DNA of 64,000 nt from Bacteroidales bacterium (lineage in GTDB: Bacteria > Bacteroidota > Bacteroidia > Bacteroidales > UBA4417): NCBI GenBank assembly GCA_016707705.1, contig JADJHD010000001.1:248001-312000 (forward strand), written 5' to 3'. The translations under genes and the position numbers were made by a program. Below, piece by piece: positions 7,824-15,943 of the stretch. The notes beneath the pieces are model-generated. The model made no database searches, was not told where the DNA came from, and saw only the letters and a program-made list of their open reading frames with translations. Numbering within the stretch: position 1 is the stretch's first letter; each line of letters begins with the position of its first letter.

Positions 7824-8366
7824 ATGAAAGATCGGATCATCACTTTGATTAAAGCCATGAATTATACTTCAGCACAGTTTGCTGATGAAATTGGGGTTCA
7901 GAAATCAGGAATCTCTCATATCATTTCAGGAAGGAATAATCCAAGTCTGGATTTTGTCCAGAAAATCCTTCAGAGGTTTCCGGAGATAAATATGGAGTGG
8001 CTGATCATGGGAAAGGGACAAATGATCAAGGGTGGTGAAAGCATTAGGGAGAACATTGCAGAGTCAACCCTCTTTCCTCTTCCTGGAAATAAAAATCAAG
8101 GCCTTGATCTATTCTCAGAGGAAATATCGCCTGCATTTGAGGTTAATAATGTCGAAAATATTGCTGAAACTATTGATAGCGTAAGTAAAGAACCAATAAT
8201 TGAACATGAACCTGTCGAAACCAAATATGTTGAACAGGAAGAAGTGATAAAAAAAAGCGTCCCAACTTTGGAAGCAGGGACGCAAAGACAATCAATTAAA
8301 AAGTTGGAAAGAGTTTTGTTCTTCTATTCCGATAAATCATTTTCTGAATATAAGCCTGAAGCTTAA
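7824..8366 (+). CDS. Helix-turn-helix (XRE/Cro-CI type) transcriptional regulator
   Basis: The ATG form is 180 residues. Residues about 4-62 are an HTH domain (ITLIKAMNYTSAQFADEIGV, then KSGISHIISGRNNPSLDF with the recognition helix). A segment EINMEWLIMGKGQMI follows, typical of Bacteroidota XRE proteins. The remaining 110 residues are acidic and low in complexity, with no recognised domain. I chose ATG 7824 because the family starts at MKDRI; a TTG at 7815, 7 nt after a GGAG, is an alternative start adding MTT. The upstream region holds many TACA-NN-TGTA sites, suggesting autoregulation. The last codons overlap the end of ndk by 4 bp, and the ndk terminator lies inside this reading frame at 8249-8283. 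Confidence 0.85.
   Translation: MKDRIITLIKAMNYTSAQFADEIGVQKSGISHIISGRNNPSLDFVQKILQRFPEINMEWLIMGKGQMIKGGESIRENIAESTLFPLPGNKNQGLDLFSEEISPAFEVNNVENIAETIDSVSKEPIIEHEPVETKYVEQEEVIKKSVPTLEAGTQRQSIKKLERVLFFYSDKSFSEYKPEA
8249..8283 (-). terminator. ndk terminator located inside the HTH coding sequence
   Basis: On the minus strand GCGTCCC (8283-8277) pairs with GGGACGC (8263-8257) and is followed by eight T (8256-8249). It lies 80-114 nt beyond the ndk stop codon and reads as Lys-Lys-Ser-Val-Pro codons of the HTH gene on the plus strand. Confidence 0.75.
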
Positions 8367-8782
8367 ACTCGTTCGAAATGATTAAAGAAAAATGAACATT
8401 CAATTTCTGCATTCTCATCTGAGTCGGAACCATGAACAGCATTATTCTGAATGCTGCTTGCAAAACGCTTCCTGATTGTGCCTTCTGCAGCATTTTCAGG
8501 ATTTGTTGATCCGATTAAAGTTCGATAAGCTTCTACAGCATTCTCTTTCTCAAGTATGGCTGCCACAACTGGTCCGGAAGTCATGAATTCAACGAGTGAT
8601 CCATAGAAGGGACGCTCGCAATGCACAGCATAAAATGCTTCAGCTTCCTTCTGACTTAGTTGTACAAGTTTCAGAGCTTTGATTTCAAATCCACTCCTGA
8701 TGATCTGATCAAGGATCAGTCCACTGTCCCCGGCCCTAACGGCATCGGGTTTGATCATTGTAAAGGTTCTTTTTCCTGGCAT
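8363..8782 (-). CDS. ndk: Nucleoside diphosphate kinase
   Basis: This 139-residue enzyme moves the gamma-phosphate of ATP onto nucleoside diphosphates via a phosphohistidine, balancing NTP pools. TFTMIKPDAV near the N-terminus, RPFYGSLVEFMTSGPVVA and the active-site NNAVHGSDSDENA (H117) are canonical. Length is normal. It converges on the HTH gene with overlapping stop codons, and its own terminator lies inside that gene. A TATATTTG promoter box sits 19 nt upstream. The divergent DHH phosphoesterase gene follows at 8976, a neighbourhood I recall from other Bacteroidota genomes together with gldI. Confidence 0.98.
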   Translation of the reverse strand: MPGKRTFTMIKPDAVRAGDSGLILDQIIRSGFEIKALKLVQLSQKEAEAFYAVHCERPFYGSLVEFMTSGPVVAAILEKENAVEAYRTLIGSTNPENAAEGTIRKRFASSIQNNAVHGSDSDENAEIECSFFFNHFERV

Positions 8783-8800
8783 TGATTAAGTATTAGGGTG

Positions 8801-8808
8801 CAAATATA
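8801..8808 (-). promoter_or_regulatory. ndk promoter -7 box TATATTTG
   Basis: A TAnnTTTG match on the minus strand, 18 nt before the ATG. Confidence 0.55.
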
Positions 8809-8935
8809 CGACTTTCAAAAAAAGTATGGTATCCAAAAACGGTGGAGGAACTCTCATCTCAACACCGTTAATAAGTACTTTCAGTAGTAAGGCAAATTGA
8901 CTTAAACAAACAGGGTGCAATAATGTTTTAATCAG

Positions 8936-8943
8936 TACTTTTG
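8936..8943 (+). promoter_or_regulatory. Promoter -7 box TACTTTTG (DHH phosphoesterase gene)
   Basis: A TAnnTTTG match 32 nt before the TTG start at 8976. It supports translation beginning at that TTG, because no ATG exists between the box and the conserved domain. Confidence 0.55.
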
Positions 8944-8975
8944 CAGCGGTAAAAAAGCTTATACCATTATACCCT

Positions 8976-10004
8976 TTGGAGATACTAAATCATTCAGTAG
9001 ATTACTTCCGGAAGCTTGTTTCAGAACCAGCAGAAACCTTGATTGTATCCCATCATAACCCTGATGGTGATACACTTGGTGCATCACTGGCTTTATACCA
9101 TTTCCTGAAGCATAAGAATCATAATGTAAAGGTTCTCACACCCAACGATCCACCTTCATTTCTGAAATGGATGCCAGGTGTTGAAAACATGCTGGTATTT
9201 TCTGAAGATGAAAAAGCTGGTTTGCAATTGCTGCGTAATGCAGATTTGATATTTTGCATGGATTTCAACTCTACTTCAAGGGTTAAATTCTTTGCTAAGG
9301 AATTATCCGAATCTGCAGCTACAAAAGTCATGATAGATCACCATCCCTATCCGGAAAATGAATTTGATCTTTCAATTTCTGTGACTGAGGTATCATCTAC
9401 ATCTGAACTCTTGTTTCATCTTATGGATGTTGCCGGCTACTCATCAGATATGAATGTTGAGCTTGCCGAATGCCTGTTTACAGGAATTATGACCGACACT
9501 GGCTCCTACAGCTATTCATGTAATCGTCCTGAGACATTCTCCATTACTTCGAGACTTATCTCTCTTGGAATCAATGTTGAAAAAATACACCGACTTGTTT
9601 ACGATACTTATTCTGAGAATCGCATGCGCCTGCTTGGACATTGTCTGAGCAGCCGGATGAAGGTTCTGCCTGAGTATTCAACAGCTTATATCTGGTTAAC
9701 AAAGGAAGATCTTGAGAATTATGATTACCAGCCCGGAGATACTGAGGGAGTGGTTAATTATGCTCTAAGTATTGAGGGGATAACCTTTGCTGCATTGTTT
9801 ACTCAAAGAGATGACAGGGTCAGGATATCTCTAAGATCAAAAGGGAAATTTCCTGTAAATGAATTTGCCAGAAATCACTTCCTGGGTGGTGGTCACCGCA
9901 ATGCTGCCGGAGCTGATTCGATGGATACAATTGAGAATACCCTGTTGAAGTTTGAGACACTGCTTATTGATTACAAGAATAGTATTGTTTCCAGCCAGGT
10001 TTAG
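8976..10004 (+). CDS. nrnA: DHH-family phosphoesterase (NrnA-like oligoribonuclease/pAp phosphatase)
   Basis: The 342-residue protein has the DHH domain, with SHHNPDGDTLG (about 25-35), CMDFNS (94-99), DHH at 121-123 and TDTGSYSYS. It also has the C-terminal DHHA1 domain with GGGHRNAAGA. NrnA-type enzymes degrade nanoRNAs and dephosphorylate 3'-phosphoadenosine 5'-phosphate (pAp), acting with Mn2+ in the cytoplasm. Translation appears to start at TTG, since the first in-frame ATG is inside the domain. It is followed closely by two FKBP lipoprotein genes (12 and 47 nt gaps) and probably shares their transcript. A CysQ-type pAp phosphatase is also encoded in the window at 13048-13851. Confidence 0.9.
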   Translation: MEILNHSVDYFRKLVSEPAETLIVSHHNPDGDTLGASLALYHFLKHKNHNVKVLTPNDPPSFLKWMPGVENMLVFSEDEKAGLQLLRNADLIFCMDFNSTSRVKFFAKELSESAATKVMIDHHPYPENEFDLSISVTEVSSTSELLFHLMDVAGYSSDMNVELAECLFTGIMTDTGSYSYSCNRPETFSITSRLISLGINVEKIHRLVYDTYSENRMRLLGHCLSSRMKVLPEYSTAYIWLTKEDLENYDYQPGDTEGVVNYALSIEGITFAALFTQRDDRVRISLRSKGKFPVNEFARNHFLGGGHRNAAGADSMDTIENTLLKFETLLIDYKNSIVSSQV

Positions 10005-10015
10005 CTTTTTGAATT

Positions 10016-10555
10016 ATGATGAGAAGTTCAGTTTTCTTAATCCTTTTCTTTGCATTGATGCTAATCTTGCCCTCAGGGTGTAAGGATACCGGCAATGGAA
10101 ATCAGCCTAAGGATCTGACAGAAGCTGAAATCGAAGAGAACCTGCTACAGGCCAACAAGCATGCAGTTGGAACTGAAGATGAGCAAATACGAAACTTCAT
10201 TCAGCGATATGGTTGGAAGATGAATGAGACTGGTACTGGCTTGAGATACATGGTTTATAAAAGAGGGGATGGGCCGCTTGCCAAAACTGGACAGATTGCC
10301 TCACTGCGTTACGAAATCCGACTTATTACAGGAGACGTTGCATATACCTCAAATGAAAAGGGAATCAAGGAATTCCTGATTGGAAAAGGTGGAGTAGAAA
10401 GCGGACTGGAAGAAGGAATCCTCTTTTTACATCAGGGTGACAAAGCCAAACTAATCTTGCCTTCACATCTTGCCTACGGATTAATTGGCGATCAGGATAA
10501 AATCCCTGCAAAGTCTACCATCATTTATGACGTTGAATTAGTAAAGTTGAAATAA
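10016..10555 (+). CDS. FKBP-type peptidyl-prolyl isomerase lipoprotein (GldI-like)
   Basis: The 179-residue protein has a lipoprotein signal ending in LPSGC, so it should be lipid-anchored in the envelope. Residues about 75-178 form one FKBP domain, with GQIASLRYEIRLITG, a GVESGLEEGILFLHQGDKAKLILPSHLAYG stretch (partly divergent) and STIIYDVELVKLK. The position directly after the DHH phosphoesterase and near ndk matches my memory of the gldI neighbourhood in Flavobacteriia, where GldI is needed for gliding and type IX secretion. Orthology to GldI is inference from position, size and architecture. Substrates would be folding outer-membrane or secreted proteins. Confidence 0.82.
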   Translation: MMRSSVFLILFFALMLILPSGCKDTGNGNQPKDLTEAEIEENLLQANKHAVGTEDEQIRNFIQRYGWKMNETGTGLRYMVYKRGDGPLAKTGQIASLRYEIRLITGDVAYTSNEKGIKEFLIGKGGVESGLEEGILFLHQGDKAKLILPSHLAYGLIGDQDKIPAKSTIIYDVELVKLK

Positions 10556-10602
10556 GCTGAATACATATAAAACAAATCAATAATCTATCTAAACAAATCA
10601 AA

Positions 10603-11964
10603 ATGAGAAAATTACAATTGTTCCTCTTAGTTGGAGCTGCAGTAGTAACCTTACTTTCCTCCTGTTCAAAGTACCCGGGATTTAAGAAAGCTGAAAGTGG
10701 ATTTTATTACAAATTCTATGAACAGAATGAAGACTCCCTGAAAGCTGATACCAATTTCATTCTTACAATGAAGATTCGCTATCGCGTTCCTATTGGTGGA
10801 AAAGACAGCGTTTTCTTTGATTCAAAGGATATGCAAAAGCCTTTTCAGATTGGAATCCAGAAACCTCAGTTTAAGGGAGATGTTTTTGAAGCATTTGCAA
10901 TGCTGCATCAGGGTGACTCTGCAACCTTCATCCTTAATGCAAAGGACTTTTTCACCAAAACAGCACAGTACCCTACTGTTCCTCCTGGTGTTGATAGCAC
11001 AAGCATGATCTACTTTGATGTTAAAGTACTGAAAGTAGAATCATTGGAACAAATGAAGAAGGATGCAGAAGCCAAAGCTGAAAAGCTCAAAGGTGAAGAA
11101 AGTGGAAAAATGCAAGCCTACCTTACATCAAAGGGAATTACAGCAACTCCTTCTGCCAGCGGTGTTTATTACGTCGAAGAAAAAGCCGGTAGCGGCAGAG
11201 CTGTACAGACTGGCGATATGATTAAAATGGACTTTACAGTAGCCACAGTTGATGGTAATCAGATCTTTTCAACCCTTGATCGGAAGCAACCTATTACCTT
11301 CGAATATGGTAAGCCATTTGATACAAAAGGCTTTGATGAAGGAATCTCAAAAATGAAAAAAGGTGGCAAGGCTAAATTTATTGTACCTTCAGTTATGGGA
11401 TTCGGTGACAGAGGCCGCAAGGATATGGGCGGAAATGAAATAATTCCTCCTTATAGCACCATTGTTTATGAAGTAGAAATTCTTGATATCCAGACTAAAG
11501 CTCAGCATGACAAGGAAGTTGCTGACAAAGCCGCTAAGGACAAGGCTGATGCAAAGACAGCTGAAGTGAAAGAACCATCAGTTATCCAGAAATATATCAA
11601 AGATAAAGGCATAACTGTAAAGCCAACTGCTTCCGGGCTATACTATGTCGAGAAAGTTAAAGGCAAAGGCGCCAAGGCTATCGTTGGTAAAAAAGTAAGT
11701 GTTCATTATACCGGACACCTTGTTGATGGTACTGTATTCGATTCATCACTGGAGCGCAAACCATCTCAACCATATGAATTCACTTTGGGTAAAGGTGAAG
11801 TTATTCCTGGTTGGGATGAAGGAATTGCCTTAATGAATGAAGGAGGAAAAGCCACACTTGTTGTTCCTTCAAAATTGGGCTACGGAGAAAATGGAAATGG
11901 AAATATCATAAAGCCTTTCTTTCCGCTTGTATTTGAAGTTGAACTTGTTAAGGTAAGCAAGTAA
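10603..11964 (+). CDS. Lipoprotein with three tandem FKBP-type peptidyl-prolyl isomerase domains
   Basis: The 453-residue protein has a lipobox (LLSSCSK) after a 20-residue signal. It contains three FKBP-like units at about 40-150, 170-300 and 330-453. The third is canonical (VSVHYTGHLVDGTVFDSS, GEVIPGWDEGIALM, LGYGENG). The second keeps the fold but has MIKMDFTVATVDGNQIFS, and the first is the most degenerate. Lys/Glu/Ala-rich linkers join them. It likely acts as a multidomain periplasmic foldase. It ends the transcript that begins at the DHH phosphoesterase, with a strong terminator 20 nt downstream. Confidence 0.9.
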   Translation: MRKLQLFLLVGAAVVTLLSSCSKYPGFKKAESGFYYKFYEQNEDSLKADTNFILTMKIRYRVPIGGKDSVFFDSKDMQKPFQIGIQKPQFKGDVFEAFAMLHQGDSATFILNAKDFFTKTAQYPTVPPGVDSTSMIYFDVKVLKVESLEQMKKDAEAKAEKLKGEESGKMQAYLTSKGITATPSASGVYYVEEKAGSGRAVQTGDMIKMDFTVATVDGNQIFSTLDRKQPITFEYGKPFDTKGFDEGISKMKKGGKAKFIVPSVMGFGDRGRKDMGGNEIIPPYSTIVYEVEILDIQTKAQHDKEVADKAAKDKADAKTAEVKEPSVIQKYIKDKGITVKPTASGLYYVEKVKGKGAKAIVGKKVSVHYTGHLVDGTVFDSSLERKPSQPYEFTLGKGEVIPGWDEGIALMNEGGKATLVVPSKLGYGENGNGNIIKPFFPLVFEVELVKVSK

Positions 11965-11982
11965 ATTACTGTATCTTTCTGG

Positions 11983-12019
11983 AAGAGGCTGCTATATTTC
12001 TATAGCAGCCTCTTTTTTA
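11983..12019 (+). terminator. Strong intrinsic terminator after the FKBP genes
   Basis: A 14-bp perfect stem (11983-11996 with 12001-12014), a TTTC loop and a run of T. It ends the nrnA-FKBP-FKBP transcript. Confidence 0.92.
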
Positions 12020-12101
12020 TTATCGACTGTTAATAAATATATCAGGAGCATTTGGACCTGTTGATACTTTGAACTTTACTATCTAACCAAAATAATATTT
12101 C

Positions 12102-12122
12102 CTAATCAACCACGTTGATTAG
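12102..12122. promoter_or_regulatory. Perfect 9-bp inverted repeat upstream of the PorP/SprF gene
   Basis: CTAATCAAC and GTTGATTAG flank a CAC spacer, ending 23 nt before the ATG at 12146. It could be an operator or a 5' leader hairpin. It is not followed by a T-run, so it is not a terminator. Confidence 0.5.
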
Positions 12123-12145
12123 ACAAATCAATTATTCTATTTTTT

Positions 12146-13012
12146 ATGAAGCATCAATATCTTCACATTTTGATTTTCATCTTGTTATATAGTGCTGCTA
12201 GCTCTGCACAAGATGTTAGTTTATCGAATCCTTACAACTTGCCTCTTTTTCTCAATCCTGCATATTCCGGTAGCGCAGGGAATCCCAGATTAGCTACAGC
12301 TTACAGGTTACAATGGCCCGGACTGCAACATGGATATAGCACAGGCATAGCATCTTATGATCAACCTTTGCCATTTCTAAAGGGAGGAATTGGAATTAAA
12401 CTTATGGCTGATGGCAGCAGTCAGGAATTAATTCGTAAACGTTCTATTGGGATAAGCTACTCTCATTCATTCACTCTGAATCAAAATATGAAGATTATTC
12501 CCGGAATAGGGTTGTCAGCTGTTTGGATGGCTGGAAATTTAAATGCGTTTGACCCTCCTGTGACTTATGACAGGGATAAATTCATCTATCCCGATCTGGA
12601 TATGGGTGTTATTATTACATACAATAGTCTGGAAGCCGGATTCGCAATCGATCATATTAACACCCCAAATACTGCATTTACCGGAAAAAATAGTCTTCAA
12701 CCATTAATGTCCATCCATGGCAGGTATAACTATAAGGTAAATGAAATGCTATATATCAGTCCCTCAATTGTTGCAATGGTTCAGAACAAGTTTTCAACTT
12801 ACCTGGCCAATTTCATGGTTAAACACAGATGGTACAATCTTGGAATTGCAGTGCGTTCCAGCAAGGAAAATGTCGATGCCGTAATAGGCACAGGGGGTAT
12901 TGAATTCAGAAGTTTACGAATATTTTACAGCTACGATTATACTGTATCCAAATTGGGAAATTCACTTACAGGAGGAGCACATGAATGCTCGTTGTCCTAT
13001 ACCTTCAATTAG
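12146..13012 (+). CDS. PorP/SprF-family type IX secretion membrane protein
   Basis: The 288-residue protein has a signal peptide ending near SSAQD. A hallmark start of this family follows (NPYNLPLFLNPAYSGSAG at about 28-45), then repeated aromatic beta-strands and a terminal strand ending SLSYTFN. PorP/SprF proteins are outer-membrane beta-barrels that work with the type IX secretion system, often partnered with a specific large secreted adhesin. No such partner is next to it here. The gene is flanked upstream by a terminator and a 9-bp inverted repeat, so it should be transcribed alone. It converges on cysQ. Confidence 0.9.
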   Translation: MKHQYLHILIFILLYSAASSAQDVSLSNPYNLPLFLNPAYSGSAGNPRLATAYRLQWPGLQHGYSTGIASYDQPLPFLKGGIGIKLMADGSSQELIRKRSIGISYSHSFTLNQNMKIIPGIGLSAVWMAGNLNAFDPPVTYDRDKFIYPDLDMGVIITYNSLEAGFAIDHINTPNTAFTGKNSLQPLMSIHGRYNYKVNEMLYISPSIVAMVQNKFSTYLANFMVKHRWYNLGIAVRSSKENVDAVIGTGGIEFRSLRIFYSYDYTVSKLGNSLTGGAHECSLSYTFN

Positions 13013-13047
13013 ACAGTACCTGGAATCAAGGTTTTTAATCCCAAAAA

Positions 13048-13851
13048 CTATTTTCTTGAAACCAGGAACCAGGGATTAAGCAGGTCTTCCTTATTGTATT
13101 CCAGACTCGATTCCGATCCCCATTTTCTTACCTGACAACCTGCCAGCTCAGCTATTGCATGACCTGCAGCTGTATCCCATTCCATGGTTGGTCCCAAACG
13201 GGGATAAAGATCTGCACTGCCTTCTGCCATCGCACAGAATTTTAATGAACTTCCAACCTGAAGGTATTGAACATTCCCCTTTGCCTCAGTTACTTCCTGA
13301 ATAAATGCTTCTGTATCAGCATTCTGATGCGATTTACTTGCAACAATAACAAATTCACTGGTATGATCTGAAGGAAGTTTTTCTGAATGATTAATTAATG
13401 AATCCAAAGTCAGATGTTCCAACAATTCTTTGTTTCCCGAACAACGAAAAGCTCCAATTCCTGGAAATGCAAAATACAGTATATCCTTCACCGGAGCATA
13501 AATAATTCCGGCCACCGGATGATTTGATTGCATGAAGGCGATATTGACAGTGAAGTCCCCATTTCGCTTAACAAATTCCTTGGTTCCATCCAATGGATCT
13601 ACCAGCCAGTATTCATTCCAGATTTTACGCTCATGGTAAAGGATAGAAGCTCCCTCTTCACTTAAGATTGGAAATCCTAACTTAAGTAATTCTTCATGTA
13701 TTATTGCATGCGATTGCTTGTCGGCTATAGTAAGTGGACTTTGATCTTCTTTATATTCAACATCAAAAGCACCTGCATATACTTTCATGATTGATTCGCC
13801 AGCTCTCAGGGCTGCCTTGCAGGCTAATTCAAATTGTGCTGTGTCAAGCAT
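13048..13851 (-). CDS. cysQ: 3'(2'),5'-bisphosphate nucleotidase CysQ
   Basis: The protein belongs to the Mg2+-dependent, Li+-sensitive inositol monophosphatase superfamily and hydrolyses pAp, the by-product of sulfate assimilation. Visible motifs are LSEEGA (first metal ligand), VDPLDGTKEFVKRNGDFTVNIA (about residues 85-105) and EWDTAAGHAI (near 220). I start it at the ATG at 13851, giving 267 residues; a TTG four codons upstream is possible. It is the last gene of the mutL-rhomboid-uvrB operon, 42 nt after uvrB. No sulfate assimilation genes are nearby. Confidence 0.93.
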   Translation of the reverse strand: MLDTAQFELACKAALRAGESIMKVYAGAFDVEYKEDQSPLTIADKQSHAIIHEELLKLGFPILSEEGASILYHERKIWNEYWLVDPLDGTKEFVKRNGDFTVNIAFMQSNHPVAGIIYAPVKDILYFAFPGIGAFRCSGNKELLEHLTLDSLINHSEKLPSDHTSEFVIVASKSHQNADTEAFIQEVTEAKGNVQYLQVGSSLKFCAMAEGSADLYPRLGPTMEWDTAAGHAIAELAGCQVRKWGSESSLEYNKEDLLNPWFLVSRK

Positions 13852-13893
13852 CCAATAGTTCAATTAGTAAGTTTGAAGTTTTATTTGAGATCA

Positions 13894-15924
13894 TCAGATC
13901 TTTCCAAGACTTTCCATTCTTGTCTTATATCCTTGCATTTCATCCCGGAGTCTGGCTGCTTCATAAAAGTCCAGTTCCTTGGCGGCCTTTTCCATAGCAC
14001 GCCTCGTTTCATCAATCAGTTTCTTAAGTTGATCCTTATTCAGGTAATTTAACAACGGATCTGCTGCTTCAGTGATAAATTCCTTCTCTACATAGGGCTT
14101 GGGTGCTTTTGTCCTGGAATCTGCAACAGCGGTTTGCCCCATAATGTCACCGGTACTCTTAACTATCTGGGTAGGAGTGATGTTATTCTCCAGATTGTAT
14201 TTCATCTGTATTTCGCGCTTTCTGCTTGTTTCATCTATGGTCCTTTGCATCGAATCAGTAATCTTGTCAGCATAGAAGATTACCATACTGTTCAGGTTTC
14301 TTGCAGCACGACCCGCAGTCTGCGTGAGTGAACGCTCTGAACGAAGGAAACCCTCCTTGTCAGCATCCAGAATGGCAACCAATGAAACCTCCGGCAGGTC
14401 GAGTCCTTCTCTCAAAAGATTCACTCCAACAAGCACATCAAACACACCCATTCGCAAGTCCCTGAGAATTTCAATTCGTTCAAGTGTATCTACTTCTGAA
14501 TGAATGTATCTGCAAGGAATACCAACCCTCGCCATGTATTTAGTCAGCTCCTCGGCCATGCGCTTGGTTAAGGTTGTAACAAGAGTTCTTTCTCCTTTCT
14601 GCCTGCGTTTCTCTATTTCATCCAGCAAATCATCAATCTGGTTAAGACTAGGTCTGATCACTATAACAGGATCAAGCAAGCCGGTAGGTCTGATTAACTG
14701 CTCAACCATAACACCCTGTGTTTGCTTCAGCTCATAATCACCCGGCGTTGCACTGACATATATAATCTGATCGTACATCTGTTCAAATTCCTCAAACTTC
14801 AATGGCCTGTTATCCATTGCCGATGGAAGTCTGAAACCATATTCCACCAGATTCTGCTTGCGCGATCTGTCACCGCCATACATTGCCCTGATTTGTGAGA
14901 CAGTCACATGACTTTCATCAATTACCATCAGAAAATCATCAGGGAAATAATCTATCAGGCAGAAGGGACGGGCACCCGGAGGACGACGGTCAAAATAACG
15001 GCTGTAGTTTTCAATGCCACTGCAATACCCCAGTTCTCTCATCATTTCTACATCGTAGGTCACTCGATCCTCCAGACGTTTAGCCTCCAATGGTTTACCT
15101 ATAGAATTGAAATACTCAACCTGTCTTGCCATATCCAACTGGATTTCCCAAATGGCATCTTTCATTTTCTCCTTTGAAGTAACGAAGATATTTGCAGGAA
15201 ATAAAGTTAGCTCAGTAAGCTCTTCAATGCCTTTGCCATTGGCAGGATCAAATGATTCTATCAATTCTATCTCATCACCGAAAAAGATTACCCTGTATGC
15301 AATATCTGCATAGGCTGGAAAAATATCAACTGTGTCCCCCTTTACCCTAAACTTACCTCTATTCAGGTCCAGTTCAGTCCTTGAATAGAGACTTTCAACC
15401 AACGCATGCAGGAACTTATTCCGGTTTATCCTGTCAGCAACCTGAATTTTAATGACACTGTTGTTAAAATCTTCAGGATTACCAATTCCATATATACAGG
15501 AAACGGAAGATACAATTACCACATCCCTGCGTCCTGAAAGAAGCGCAGAAGAAGCGCTTAACCTAAGTTTTTCAATTTCTTCATTTATGGACAGGTCCTT
15601 CTCTATATAGGTATTTGTAACCGGGATATAGGCTTCAGGTTGATAATAATCATAATAGGAAACAAAGTACTCTACCCTGTTTTCCGGAAAGAACTGCTTG
15701 AATTCTCCGTACAATTGAGCAGCAAGTGTTTTATTATGGCTAAGTATGAGGGTCGGTTTGTTAACTTTCTCTATGACATTGGCTATGGTAAAAGTTTTAC
15801 CGGAACCAGTTACTCCCAACAATACCTGGGCTGCATCGCCACGTTTGATGCCATCTGATAATTGTCTGATTGCTTCCGGCTGATCCCCGGTTGGTGTGTA
15901 TTCAGCTGTAAGTTTAAAGTTCAT
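13894..15924 (-). CDS. uvrB: Excinuclease ABC subunit B
   Basis: The 676-residue UvrB has the helicase motif I GVTGSGKT (38-45), the beta-hairpin region YYDYYQPEAYIP (about 92-103), DESHVT, the SATPGDYE segment and QTAGRAARN. It ends with a UVR domain (LRDEMQGYKTRME) that contacts UvrC. UvrB verifies DNA lesions handed over by UvrA and loads UvrC in nucleotide excision repair. Length is normal. It lies 19 nt downstream of the EEP gene and 42 nt upstream of cysQ, inside a six- to seven-gene minus-strand run. Confidence 0.98.
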   Translation of the reverse strand: MNFKLTAEYTPTGDQPEAIRQLSDGIKRGDAAQVLLGVTGSGKTFTIANVIEKVNKPTLILSHNKTLAAQLYGEFKQFFPENRVEYFVSYYDYYQPEAYIPVTNTYIEKDLSINEEIEKLRLSASSALLSGRRDVVIVSSVSCIYGIGNPEDFNNSVIKIQVADRINRNKFLHALVESLYSRTELDLNRGKFRVKGDTVDIFPAYADIAYRVIFFGDEIELIESFDPANGKGIEELTELTLFPANIFVTSKEKMKDAIWEIQLDMARQVEYFNSIGKPLEAKRLEDRVTYDVEMMRELGYCSGIENYSRYFDRRPPGARPFCLIDYFPDDFLMVIDESHVTVSQIRAMYGGDRSRKQNLVEYGFRLPSAMDNRPLKFEEFEQMYDQIIYVSATPGDYELKQTQGVMVEQLIRPTGLLDPVIVIRPSLNQIDDLLDEIEKRRQKGERTLVTTLTKRMAEELTKYMARVGIPCRYIHSEVDTLERIEILRDLRMGVFDVLVGVNLLREGLDLPEVSLVAILDADKEGFLRSERSLTQTAGRAARNLNSMVIFYADKITDSMQRTIDETSRKREIQMKYNLENNITPTQIVKSTGDIMGQTAVADSRTKAPKPYVEKEFITEAADPLLNYLNKDQLKKLIDETRRAMEKAAKELDFYEAARLRDEMQGYKTRMESLGKI

Positions 15925-15943
15925 TTCCTGATTTGTGTAATAA

